Assembly: GCA_014218235.1 (NCBI GenBank)
Contig: CM024753.1
Location: 190,440,348 to 190,504,347 of the forward strand
Length of the DNA: 64,000 bases
Direction: 5' to 3'
Origin: Colocasia esculenta
Taxonomy: Eukaryota; Streptophyta; Magnoliopsida; Alismatales; Araceae
Within the stretch, counting starts at the first letter, position 1. Every line of letters begins with the position of its first letter. The position numbers and the translations under genes were made by a program. Positions 21,101-31,420 of this stretch are shown here, in pieces. The notes below the pieces were generated by a model. It saw nothing but the letters and a program-made list of their open reading frames with translations, was not told where the DNA came from and did no database searches.

Positions 21101-21335
21101 GAAAGTAATTGAGCGTAAGTTTCAAGAAGGAGACATGGTTTTGAAGCGAATTTTCATAAAACCTGGAGGTCTAAGATCAAAACTGTCAGCAAACTGGGAA
21201 GGACTGTACGTCATTAAAGAAGTGTACCCAGAAAACGCATATAGGTTAGTTAACGCCGATGGTGATGAACTCTCTCATCCATGGAATGGATTATATCTTA
21301 AAAGATTCCACCCCTGGTCAACAATCTTTGGATAA
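18166..21335 (+). pseudogene. pol: Gypsy copy A pol fragment (RT-RNaseH-aRNH-INT)
   Basis: It begins inside the RT domain, fused to the LTR1 remnant by the deletion. RT shows YVDDIVVKS near 18626-18652. The classical RNase H follows (LGAVLAQ), then a second archaeal-type RNase H (FDGALNSRGRGIGAV, SEYEAL, GDSQLVL, ADALASLAS), the hallmark of Tat elements. Integrase has its Cys/His finger (CVRCQ end near 20380), MWAFDIIG, VTDNGPQF and a Glu-containing third motif. Two in-frame stops break it: TGA 18864-18866 between RT and RNase H (a CGA-to-TGA change), and TAG 20496-20498 inside integrase (Gln in copy B). The natural end is TAA at 21333-21335. Copy A has no gag or protease, so it cannot be autonomous. 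Confidence 0.88.
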
Positions 21336-22635
21336 CAACACCAATTATAAGTAGCCATTTGCCAAGTGTCTCGCTCCCTCTCATATTGACGAAATAATAT
21401 TTATGTGCAATTACATACTCAACATGGTAGCCTAAGGTCATTGTCCCTTCATATACAGTGTTCTCACTTAGCCCTTGCTCAGGGAAACAAAAGGTCAATT
21501 CTCTCCCTACTCGGACAAGGTCTAGGGGCAAGGGAAGACTAACCTGTAAACCTGCAACAGTATAAACCATGTGTTTGAAGTCTCAAGGAGGGACGGGCAG
21601 AAAAACATATAGCATAAAAATAAAGCGACGAAATGATAAAATGAAGGGGCATGTTAAAGAGTAGCAGTACAGTTCCCCGCGTGACGCCCTTGAGCCCGGT
21701 CGCGCGCATGCCCCAGTCAAAAGAGAAAATACTGTGGCCCTAAGGTCCCTGGACAACAGATGGATGACACATGTAGCTCACTTATTGCAAGTCTTACAAG
21801 TCGGTAACCCCGATCCCGAGATTAAGTCTTACCACATTTATATTCTTCCTATCCTCCCTAAAAATGACCAAAGAATCCCTACGCTTGGTCTGTGTTGGAA
21901 CATTGTTGTCACAGAGGCGAGAAATCTTAGCAGTCCTAAGATGAATATGCGTTGCACATAAATCTTACTCGCCAAAGTGAGATAGAAGGAGACTCACGGT
22001 TAATCGCTCAACATTAAGAAGTATTGTTATCTAAAAAAAATCAAAAAATTCTAAAAAAAAAAAAAAAAAATTCAAAAGATCCCCAACATAAAATAAAAAA
22101 AAAAAATCAAAAAGTTCCAAAATCCAAAAAAATCAAAAGATAAAAAAATCAAAAATTCCAAAAAAAATAAAAAAAATCAAAAGATCCCAAAAAAAAAATC
22201 AAAAATAAAAAATCTAAAAAAATCAAAAGATTCTCAAAATCATAAGAAATATATATTTTTTAGAAAAATAAAATGGTGTGTACATATTGCTTTTCCTTAG
22301 CATGCATTGTTTTCATGATCTTTTCGTCTATTTAATAAGGCTCGGCCCTTGACAATTACGAAGTTAGATTTTTATCATTTTAAAGCGCAAGGGGCCGAAT
22401 CTAAGAACAGATCTAACTTGTTTTTCTAAGCGTGTGCAGGAACATGAATTTCAAAAGCAGAGTACAACGTCGCACTCAAGACTCCCTTCTTCTCTCGCTT
22501 GTTTGAAACTTGCCTCTCACTCGCGTCAATCACAAACCATTCATTAAACACGAATATTGACATGAAAAGTAAATGGACGGTGCTGACTATGAACAATATG
22601 TACATAGATAAGGGGAGGTGGCTCACAAAGTCTCC
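21336..22635. other. Gypsy copy A noncoding region with A-rich tract
   Basis: No gene. The A-rich simple sequence at about 22030-22260 (AAAAAATCAAAAATTCC-like units) has a shorter counterpart in copy B at about 39945-40140. A stretch at about 21660-22025 is missing from copy B. A conserved pair of interleaved inverted repeats lies at 22342-22419. The distal end approaches the stop codon of the antisense gene. Confidence 0.7.
22342..22419 (+). other. Potential H-type pseudoknot, copy A
   Basis: Stem 1 arms are at 22342-22351 and 22388-22398 (CAAGGGGCCGA side; one base is deleted in the 5' arm of this copy). Stem 2 arms AAGTTAGAT (22361-22369) and ATCTAACTT (22411-22419) interleave with it. 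The a-b-a'-b' order is that of a pseudoknot. Copy B keeps the same pairing at 40238-40314. Role unknown. Confidence 0.5.
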
Positions 22636-25580
22636 TCACTCTCCACCGCCACACTCCCCGGATCCCTCCTGTCTGTCAGGTGGCGGCTGCATCACACCAC
22701 CACCTCCCTCGCCCTTGGCACCCCCGTCGTCCTGGCGACGCCTCTCCTCCGCCTCGTTCCTCCGGCGACTGGAGTAACTCGCTAAGTACTGTCCCACTGT
22801 GCCCTCTGTCGCCCTGCTAGCGCTCGCTGCACTCCTGCTCGTGCTCCGTGAACGGCCTATGTCCGTCACGATCTGCTGAAGCCTCTGCGCTAAGCTCTCC
22901 TGCAGTCGTAGCTCTGCTCGCAGTCGCTCTAGCTCCTCTCGATCAGCTGGTGACCTCCCCACTCGCAGTGCCGCCAGCTCTGTAGTCATCGCTGCCACTC
23001 GAGCCTCAGCTGCCTCCATCTGGGTGCGCAGCTGGTCGCACTCGCCGGTCACCTCCGTCGCCCGGGTCTCAGCTACCTCCGCTCGGATACGCAGCTGGTC
23101 TCTGTCGCACCGAGTAGTCTGGAGCTCCCCCTGGTACCGGTCGCGCTGAGCCTGCAGATCCATGGCGTGCTCAGTGGAAAGCCGCAGATCTCTCTCCTGC
23201 ACAACAAGCAATCAATCAACATCAATCAAATCAATGTCAACCTAATCAAGTCTTCAGATCATACTTACCCGGTCCTCCAGATGCCTCTCAGCCTCCTCTG
23301 CCCTTGAGATCGCTGCAGTCAACTGAGCCTGCAACGATGCCCAGTCACTCTCTCCGCCTCTCGAGGAGGAAGCACCGCCTGCTCCTCTCCTCACACTCTC
23401 CAACTCTCTCCGCTGCACACAGAAGCACGCATTAGTTTTCAAATCAAAACATGGATTGAGTACTGAAGTCTGAGTAAGTACTCACCAACTCCTCAGTCTC
23501 CCTCCGAGCCGCCTCCCGATCATGCGTCGCCGAGAGAAGGAGAGCTCGAAGCGACGCCACCTCGCCAGCCACGTCCACCTGCAATCATTTGATCAGCACA
23601 GTTCACCATTTCAAAATTCACAAGTGCTAGTTTAGAACACTTTACCTAATGGCGAGCACTCTTGTACACCTTACCCCCGTACTTCAAGGCATATGCCTGG
23701 AGGTATGCATCGTCTGTAGTCGCCGTGGACTTCACCGACTTGCCCTTGCGCTCCCAGTTTTCTTTCTGCTCCCGCGCTCGCTCACGCCAGTCAGTAGTGT
23801 CGTGGAGTTCCCGGAAACTCCGACCCGGCCGGCGAAACCGGTCCCGGACGGGAACTCCACAACACTCTGCCTGAAGCCCAGGGAGCGCTGGGTCAGGAAT
23901 AGGTTCAGAGGTAGCACGAGGTTTAGCGCATGCAACCACACCGACCTACCGAAGTAGGGGCGGGCCTGCACCAACCAAGGCTGTCCCTCATCACCCTCCC
24001 CCAGATACGGCTGCCAAACCACCTGCAAAACAGAGTTAGCCAGTCACTAATCAAATCAACGGGTATATCAGAAGGGAAGGTTTTTAGTACTCACATCCAG
24101 GTAGGGGTAGCTGTCAATCGCCTCCTGGAGGCGCTCCAACTGGTCGGCAAGGTGGCGAGTGTCTCGGTGGGCCCCCCAGCGGCGTGCAATGGGCACTAGG
24201 CCCGGCCGTGTGAGCTCCCCTCTCCCCAGGGCAGGAAGGTGTAGATAGGCCCAAACCTGCAAGATAGAAGACAAGTCAAAGAGCAATTTAAGGAAAGTGC
24301 AGTGTAATTTTAGAAGGGGTAGAGGAGAGAGTGTACCTGGAGAAAGGGGTAGAAACCGTTCGTGGATGTCTGCCGATCTGAGGCGCTCAGACAGTCGAAC
24401 TGGTGCGCTAGGAAGGCTGCCCCCCAAGCATACCCCCCTACCTCACCTAAATCCGCCAGCAAGGGCAGGAGTGGTAGTGGACTGCGTCGCCCCTCGTGGC
24501 AAACAAAAGTCTACCAAGAAAGAGGACGAGGAAGCGGCGCAAGTCCAAGTCTGCCTGCGGCCCAGGATCACTCGCTAACTCCCTCCTACTGACTCTAGCC
24601 AGCCTCTCCAAGTACTCATCCTCACTCTCCCCTGCGTTCTTCCCCACCTCAAACAGACCTAGGCTCTCCTGCAAGGCTATTCTGGGCACTAGGGAATACC
24701 TACGCTCCACGGGGAGGTCTAAGAGTCGCTCGGCTATGTCGTGGTAGCAGGGGTAGGTATAGCCACTCACCGCTTTCCCATGTACTCTGAGCCCTGTGAT
24801 CCGGCTCACATCCTCTAGGCTTGGGATCATATGCCCCCGAGGGAATACGAAGGCATTCGCCTCCGTATCCCATCTGCTCCGCAAGGCCTGAGTGAGGGCC
24901 GGATCCACCCTCATCCTCTCTGTCCTGAAGATCTCCCCGAATCCCATCTCCTCTACCCGGTCTCTCTGGAAAGGGGGAAGAGCCAGGAAGGCAGCCAACA
25001 CCAGTGTCCACGACACTCGAGCCCTCATCTCACCCTACAAGATCCATTCAAATCAAGTTTAAACACCCCAGTTCCTGTGTTTCGGTTCATGTCGCGGCAG
25101 CGCTAGCCGTCGCGACCTTGTAGCGACGGAGCGGGCCGCCGCGACCTTATCGCGTCACCTTTCTAGGTCGCGTCAGCCCTGGACGCCGCGACAATGTCGC
25201 GACGCCCCGCCCCACCGCGATAGCATGTCGCGGCGAGTCGTCCTGACGCGTTATCAGGATCAAACCCGGCCGGAGCCGTCTTTGTTTGACCCCTTTTCTC
25301 TGGGCTTTTCACCCTACATTTGGCCCTCTAGGGGCTCCGTTTACCACATTCACATGCTCATACAAGGTTTAGGGTCGATGTTACTTACCGATTTCATGGC
25401 TCTGGCCCTTTTCCTCCGTTCCTCCGTCACATCCACCGCCGGGGCCGTTTCCTCCTCCTCCTCCTCCATCTCTACCTCGGGCACCTCCTCCTCGACGGGA
25501 GGATCCTCGACTCGGCGCCGGCGTTCCGCTTGGCGCTTCCTCCGGGAAGAGCCCTCACCCGCGGTCCTCTTTCCTTCCAT
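22636..25580 (-). pseudogene. Antisense gene 1, copy A: seven-exon PMD-like plus coiled-coil gene
   Basis: Read on the minus strand with GT-AG introns, exons are 25580-25389, 25034-24337, 24256-24095, 24022-23646, 23578-23486, 23412-23269 and 23196-22636. In copy B the corresponding exons 2 and 4 are 699 and 378 nt. After correcting one 1-nt loss in each of exons 2 and 4 here, all seven exons are multiples of three and in phase 0, strong support for the model. The intact product would be about 742 aa. Exon 1 is a Lys/Arg- and Glu-rich basic/acidic tail. Exon 2 resembles the plant mobile domain (aminotransferase-like) fold (WDTEANAFVFPRG, SLEDVSRITGL). Exons 5-7 are coiled coil with a Gly-rich end. 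A premature TAG also occurs at the end of exon 4. Antisense ORFs in this position are known in Tat elements. Confidence 0.72.
25091..25240 (-). promoter_or_regulatory. GCGAC-rich palindrome cluster in intron 1 of antisense gene 1
   Basis: Dense GTCGCG and GCCGCGAC words inside the 354-bp first intron. A second cluster at about 25737-25850 lies just upstream of exon 1. Both clusters recur in copy B (about 56262-56420 and 56920-57030). Confidence 0.5.
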
Positions 25581-25961
25581 TTCAGACTTGGTTGAGGTTG
25601 AAGGAAAATCTTGGGGCAAGGGTTCGCACGGGTTGCAGGAAGTTCGGAGATTCGGAGCTTTGGGTGCTTTTGGTTTTTGAAAAAGTGGAAAGAGGGAAAG
25701 AAGGAGCCGTTTTGTTTTTGAATGACTCGGTTCGTGACGCGACGCAGCGTGCGGTCGCGTTCATGTCGCGTCGAGAAGGGTCGTCGCGACTTAGTCGCGA
25801 CGCGCCGCCTGGCCGCGACATAAAGGCGACACCCCTAACTGTCGCGTCATCAACAGAGCACTTGGTCGCACAGAAAATTCATTCTTATTCATTCATATGT
25901 AAAGTCTTTACACTCCCTAATTCATTCTAAAAACAACCAAGCAATGCTTTTAAATCCTTTC

Positions 25962-27438
25962 CTAACTATCATCTGGCCTACAAATCAAATCAAGCAAATC
26001 AAACATCTCCCCCACTGGCTGGAGCTTCTTCAAATCTTCAATGTATTCTTTAACCGTTTCATCATCTTCCTCCACCTCCGCTTGGATCACACTCATGGCA
26101 CATCCCTCCCAATGGATGACAGTGCTACGCATGTCACGCTCGTCCTGCGCGTCGCCCCTCTTCCTCTCTTGGATAAGCGGGAAGTGTGAGAGGATTGGAA
26201 CCACCGTCCGGGCCGCACCGCACTGGAGGTAGCAACGGTCCGAGTTGTAAGAAACGAGTGCCTCATTGCCCAACAGCCTCAAGGCAAGCCTGGTACGTTG
26301 AGAGAGATGGATCATCTTGCCATGCATGAACCGGGGGCGCGTGTCGAAGTCTGCCGTTGTCATACCTCGGAGATAATTGCGCCATGCTTGAATGCCCTTC
26401 ACTTGGGCCGTCTTGCACCAAGCTCGGGTGCTCATGTGGAGTGGCCCTCCCACGTGCGCCAATGGGTGGTTCTGCATCGTCTTGCACTCCACAGTCAAGT
26501 CCTCCACCACCCGAAATTGAATGTGCATCCCCATCCATAGCTCGAGGGCAATCACTGATCCGTAGAAGGGTCCTCCAGGTGCTGCAGAAGACAGACCGAC
26601 ATATAGATAGCTTAAAACTGCTTGGCCAATAGTCAAACCTTCTGAGATAGAATCGATGAGGCTCAAATTGGTGAAGGAGATGGTCCCGTCTTCAGCCGGG
26701 AAAAGTATGATCCCGCATATGCAGATGGCAGCCGCCTTGGCAATGGCGCCGTGTCTCCCGGTTTTCCGCTTGCATTGTGAGATGACCCACTGTGCGATGG
26801 GGAGTTGGTGGACGTGCATGCCACTGGTCATGGAGCGTAGATCGTTCTTCATGGAGGCAAACTTGGCCAGAATACTCCACGAGTTGATCTGCTCCACAGT
26901 ATATGATATCACCATCTCCTCACCCTGATGGTAACGTGGGAGACCGAGCATGATCTCTAATTCTTCCAAGAGTATGGTGGCTTCAAAATCGGGGAAGATA
27001 AAAGAGTGTGTTTGAGTATGCCATAGCTCGGTAAGTGCGGTGATGCTATCCCACGCGTGGACGATCTTGTCGTACTTCTTGGCGAGTACAAACACTGTAG
27101 ACAATCCCCACTCTTTTAAGAGGGAGATTGAGGCAGGCGGCAGCATGTCAAGCATTGAAAGCAGCCATGGTAATCTAGAGAACCGCCTATGACCAGGGAG
27201 GATTTGAAAAAAGAAGAAGGAGGAGATCTAAGATGAGAAGGAGAAGAAGAGGAGAAGAAAAACAGAGCAAAATAGAGCAAAAGTGCAGAAATAGAGCCAC
27301 TCACTTGAAGATCCGGGCGAGAGTAGATGTGCTTCGGATGTCTGAAAGGTGCTGAAGGTCGGCATGAGACTTCCTAGCAGCCCTTGGGCCGGAGTAAGGA
27401 GGGATGACTTCTGCAAACGCCGAAAGCTTCCTCTTCAT
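25962..27438 (-). CDS. Antisense gene 2, copy A: intact two-exon ORF, 452 aa
   Basis: The minus-strand ATG is at 27438. Exon 1 is 27438-27305, followed by a 118-bp intron (27304-27187, GTGAGT...CATAG), then exon 2 27186-25962. The phase-2 junction joins both reading frames without a stop, giving 452 residues, so this is the only intact element-encoded gene I find in the window. The sequence resembles the DUF7745-type proteins of plant transposable elements (FPDFEATILLEELEIMLGLP, then a hydrophobic AAAICICGIILFP stretch and a LELWMGMHIQF segment). This is recognised by eye only. It lies 380 bp upstream of and in tandem with antisense gene 1, with a TATA-like box 85 bp before the ATG. Function unknown. 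A role in countering silencing or regulating transposition is speculation. Confidence 0.72.
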
Positions 27439-27519
27439 GACTGCAAAGATGAAGAAAGATGAAGAACTTGAAGATTTTGTAGCACATGAGTTTAGCTGTG
27501 GGATTAACAGCCCAAACCC

Positions 27520-27530
27520 TTTATTTATAA
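27520..27530 (-). promoter_or_regulatory. Putative TATA box for antisense gene 2, copy A
   Basis: The minus strand reads TTATAAATAAA about 85 nt upstream of the ATG. In copy B the same site reads TATAAATGAA (about 58700-58712). Confidence 0.5.
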
Positions 27531-28797
27531 GCTTTAGGGAGTTAGAAACCCACTCTAATCCCGCAACTAGGAGTTAGGATAAGTCTAGGAAAGGTTTAGG
27601 AGTCCTAGTGTTAGTCTACATGTCTTAGGATAAGTCTAAGTCCCGTTTTTCTGCATTTTCAGGACTCTGTCCGAGTCGCGACGCCGCGATCCGACGCGAC
27701 TATGTCGCGACAGGGCGCTGCGACGCGACAAGGTCGCGGTCGATGGGTGCGTCGCGTTTATACCCAAATGTTTATTTCTCTTACATGTGCTTTGCATATG
27801 TGTTTCTTTGACTATGTTCATTAAATTCATTTATCATCTTGTGATTATTATGCTGAATGATTCAAAAATGAGGAAATGTCGTCCCAGGTAAGTCAGGTAT
27901 CATATTTCTGTCCCTATTCCTCGCATTACTATATGGTATTCTACTTATTATATCTTTTCAAGGACCGACTGGTTTTCAATGTGTTCTGGGATTTGAGTTC
28001 CCCTTTACCAAAAACAGTGATAATCTAGGTACACATTGTTAATCATTGGATAGGCCGTTGAGTTAGTTAAGCACGGGGACGATAGATTCAGGCCTACACC
28101 GCGGTTGTGGGTAGTCTCTTGACCCGTTCTTACTTGACTTAGCAATATTATCCTTGATCTATTTTCTATTTTTTCTTTTCTTTACATTTGTTTTAATAAT
28201 TTCTTTTATTTTGGCCCAGCATGCATCATGTAGGACTTTGAACTTTCCTGACTCATTCTTGACCATTGATGAGCTCATGTTGAGTGCCCATATCATCCTT
28301 CATGTTCCAAACAAGAAATCCAATTCCACTCCGAATCGGAAAGGTTTGCCTCCGAGCAAGTTGTTCCCGTTAGATTGACAAGAATTTCCCTGTCTGGATT
28401 CTCCATCCAAATATTCATCCTTTTCCTTCGATCCGTTTTGGTTGCGAACCGCTCCCAGGACAGAGTCATGAGTTACCTGCCTGGCACGCACATGTCCTTC
28501 CAAAACGAAACCTACAGGCCAATCGGCTAGGGTACCTCTCAATCGAGGGGTTGATCGTCCTCTTCTTTTTTTCTTCTCGTCTAGACTTGTGCTCTTCTTT
28601 GCATTCTACTCGAACAACCGACTCGGGGCTTTCACAAGGATTACAATTGCCTGTTAGTTAACATCGGGTGTCTCTTTACCTTGGCCTCCACTTTTCAGTC
28701 CACTCCGCATTATCTCCGTTCCACTGTCACTTCATGACATCTCTACGCCACTTCCGCTTCGCTCCCCTGCAAAGTAGAAGCCAAGGAGGGGCAATCT
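27531..28797. other. Gypsy copy A 3' noncoding region and PPT
   Basis: No gene. A GTCGCGAC cluster at about 27668-27745 lies upstream of antisense gene 2. About 60 bp of it are deleted in copy B near 58858. The region ends with the polypurine tract GCCAAGGAGGGGCAATC at 28781-28797, abutting LTR2. Confidence 0.75.
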
Positions 28798-30213
28798 GTA
28801 GACACCCAATTATGACTAATGGGTTGAACCACATTTCTTGCTACCTTAGTGGGCCCCTAATTGGTCACTCACCTTGAGCCCATCATTTGCCTTGATTTGA
28901 GCCCACTAATCCATTAAAAATACCTTGAAATCCCGAAATCAATCATTTGAGAGAGTCCCTAGAGGAATATGACTCCTATTTTATCATGTGGTTAGAGAGA
29001 ATAATCCAAGATAATTCGGGTTCCTTGCCGCGACGCATCGTGGCGCCGCGACTATAGTCGCGACTGGTTGGGCCGCCGCGACAGCCCATGCATTATACAT
29101 GCACGTGGGAAATGCTGTCGCGACCCCCCACACCGTCGCGTCTCTAGCCGCGACCCTACAATCTGACGCGACAAGGACCGAGATCTCTGGCCTCCATAAC
29201 CACACCCTATTTATCCTCCCATGCACTTTGACTTGGTCTAAGAGGGTTATCCCGACCCCTTGGGCGGATTTTTGGCCCTAAGGACTCTCCTAAGCTCCCC
29301 TAAGGACTCTACACCTGATTTTGATAGAGGTTTATCCCCCACTTTTAATTTCTAAACCTTTTTGAGGAGATAATGCCTAATATTCTCACTCCAAGCTCTA
29401 TATAAGGAAGGCCCCTCCTCATGGACGGGGAGAGCCTCATGATTACCCCGAAGGGCTGCCAAAATTCCCTCTGAACTAGACTTAGCCACACAGCCACTCA
29501 TTCCCTTCACATTCCACTCCCCACAACTCACTCATTTCACCATTAATGGAGCAAGGAACGTGAAGAGGACGACTCTAGCAATCTCCTGGACCTCTTTACA
29601 CATCATCGGAGCTGCATCCACGCCAGGAAGTCGCCCTAATGGGGCTCATTCTCTTTACCCTTTCTTTTTTCTATTTCTACATGCATTTTTATGTCCTTTT
29701 TAAATAGAGCATATCTACCATCCACCCACGTTTTCCCACACCCACAGGGGTTTAAAACCACCCCAGGTGCGTTCCCACCATGATCTCCCATCTCATTTCG
29801 TCACTTAGAATAGATACTACACTTTACATGTTCTAATAGGGTCTTTTCCTTGTGTTTTCTTTTGATTGACAGGCAAGCAAGTGAAGTCTACGAGAAGTTC
29901 TGGTGCTCTGGCTGGCTGGAGGACTAGAAGAAGGTCACAACATCAATTCTCCCGCATTCAGAGAACGCGACGGCTTGGGGTGACGCGACATAGATGCATC
30001 GACTCTCGCTGAAGCGATACTAGAAACGCGGCGGCCATGGCGACCGCGACACCAGGTCAGTTTCCTGTTCTCTTCCTTTTCCTAGTTTAGGTTAGCCATT
30101 GTCTTTCCATATCATTAGGCAACTTATCTAGGTGGCGATCACATCCTTTTTCCCATGGTATCATATTTGATATTCATGTCTGTGTTGAGGGGGGTACAAT
30201 CCCTGTGATTACA
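28798..30213 (+). repeat. Gypsy LTR2 (1416 bp), shared by copies A and B
   Basis: TGTAGACACCC...GTGATTACA, with TGTA/TACA ends. It is preceded by copy A's PPT and followed by copy B's PBS, so it serves both as 3' LTR and as 5' LTR. TATA box at 29399-29406. Confidence 0.92.
29399..29406 (+). promoter_or_regulatory. TATA box, gypsy LTR2
   Basis: TATATAAG. This is the LTR promoter that would drive copy B gag-pro-pol. Confidence 0.7.
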
Positions 30214-30218
30214 CCTTT

Positions 30219-30237
30219 TGGCGATCACGGTGGGACC
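30219..30237 (+). other. Gypsy primer binding site
   Basis: TGGCGATCACGGTGGGACC begins 5 bp after the LTR2 end. The TGGCG start and position fit a tRNA-primed PBS. Tat/Ogre elements commonly use an Arg tRNA, but I could not verify the match. Confidence 0.75.
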
Positions 30238-31420
30238 TTCAGTGCTACCCTCGTAGATCTAACTTGCTTGCTTGCCATATTTTCTTCCTTTTTTGTCCTT
30301 TTGGTGCCCTATTAGTCTTCTTTTGTTCTTTGTTTCCCATTTTTGCCCCTCGGTTCGTGTCGCGACGCATCACGGTGACGCGATAAGGTCACGTCGCTGG
30401 CCAACGACGTGATAGCAGGTCAATGTTTTCTTCTTATACCTACCTTATCCTGATTCTATAAGATCATGCATCCCTGTTCCATGTCTATGTGCCATGTATT
30501 GTCGTGTCTTTGGATGTTATAATCCTGTTAGGGTTTGGGTTTTCTTTTTATTTCTTATTTGTAAGTTTTCGGGTCGAGTCGCAGCGTAGCGTATGGACGC
30601 GACATGGTCGCGCTGCCGGTGACCGTCGCATCAACAGGTACGCTCTGTTTGTTAATACTTCCATCCATGAATCGGTTTTTTGGGTGCTTCCTGATCCATG
30701 CTGTATTAATTTAGGGTTTTGGTGCTTTTATCATCTGGTAGGGTAGTCTGTTTGAGTTGGGTTGGTGACCCACTGTGTCTTCGGGCCTCTGTCATTATCG
30801 TGGCTGCTCGCGCTGTCACGATAGGGTCGCGGCGTACCTGGCCGCTGCGACTCGGCCCGAGACCCATCTGGTCGCCCTGTTTGTTTCTCATCTATCACTT
30901 GTGCATACATTTTGGGCATTTAGGCCCATTGCATATGCTGCTAAACCCATTTGATCAGGTTCCCCCTTGGTTGAGTGAGTCCTCTCACCTACGAGCACTC
31001 ATAGGCTGACTCGGGCTCGCCTTTCGAGGACCTCCGTAAGTCCCCGTGGTCGTACGCACGTTGCGGTTCGCCGGGCTGGTTGTACCAGTTGCACCCTTAG
31101 TTTCAGCCATCCTCGTAGGTGAGTGTGTACCACCCTTAGTCATACCGGAGCACTTGAGTTCATTCCTATCAGGGACCGCATGACCGAGTGACATCTCTTT
31201 AATCAATTCATTTAAAAGGTCAAGTTCGAATCTTAAGAAATTTGCGTTGTAAGCATGATAACTTGAGTGCTTTGATCCCCCTTCTCCTCTCTGTCTTTCT
31301 TGTCGTGATAGAGTTTAGGTGTGTCCCCCCAAATTGGTTGGAGGGTGTATGCATCATTGTTTAGGGAGATCGAGTCAGTCTCCTCCGATCCTCGTGCTTT
31401 ATCATAATCCCCTCTTCGAC
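30238..31420 (+). other. Gypsy leader between PBS and gag
   Basis: About 1.2 kb with no supported ORF. Three groups of GTCGCG/GACGCGAC words lie near 30358-30412, 30575-30630 and 30805-30855. It may carry the packaging signal, but no structure stands out by eye. Confidence 0.6.

Noticed and set aside
28798..30213. LTR2 as the boundary between two independently inserted gypsy elements
   Set aside because: No TSD flanks it. The PPT abuts its start, the PBS follows its end by 5 bp, and the outer GCCCT duplication spans the whole array.
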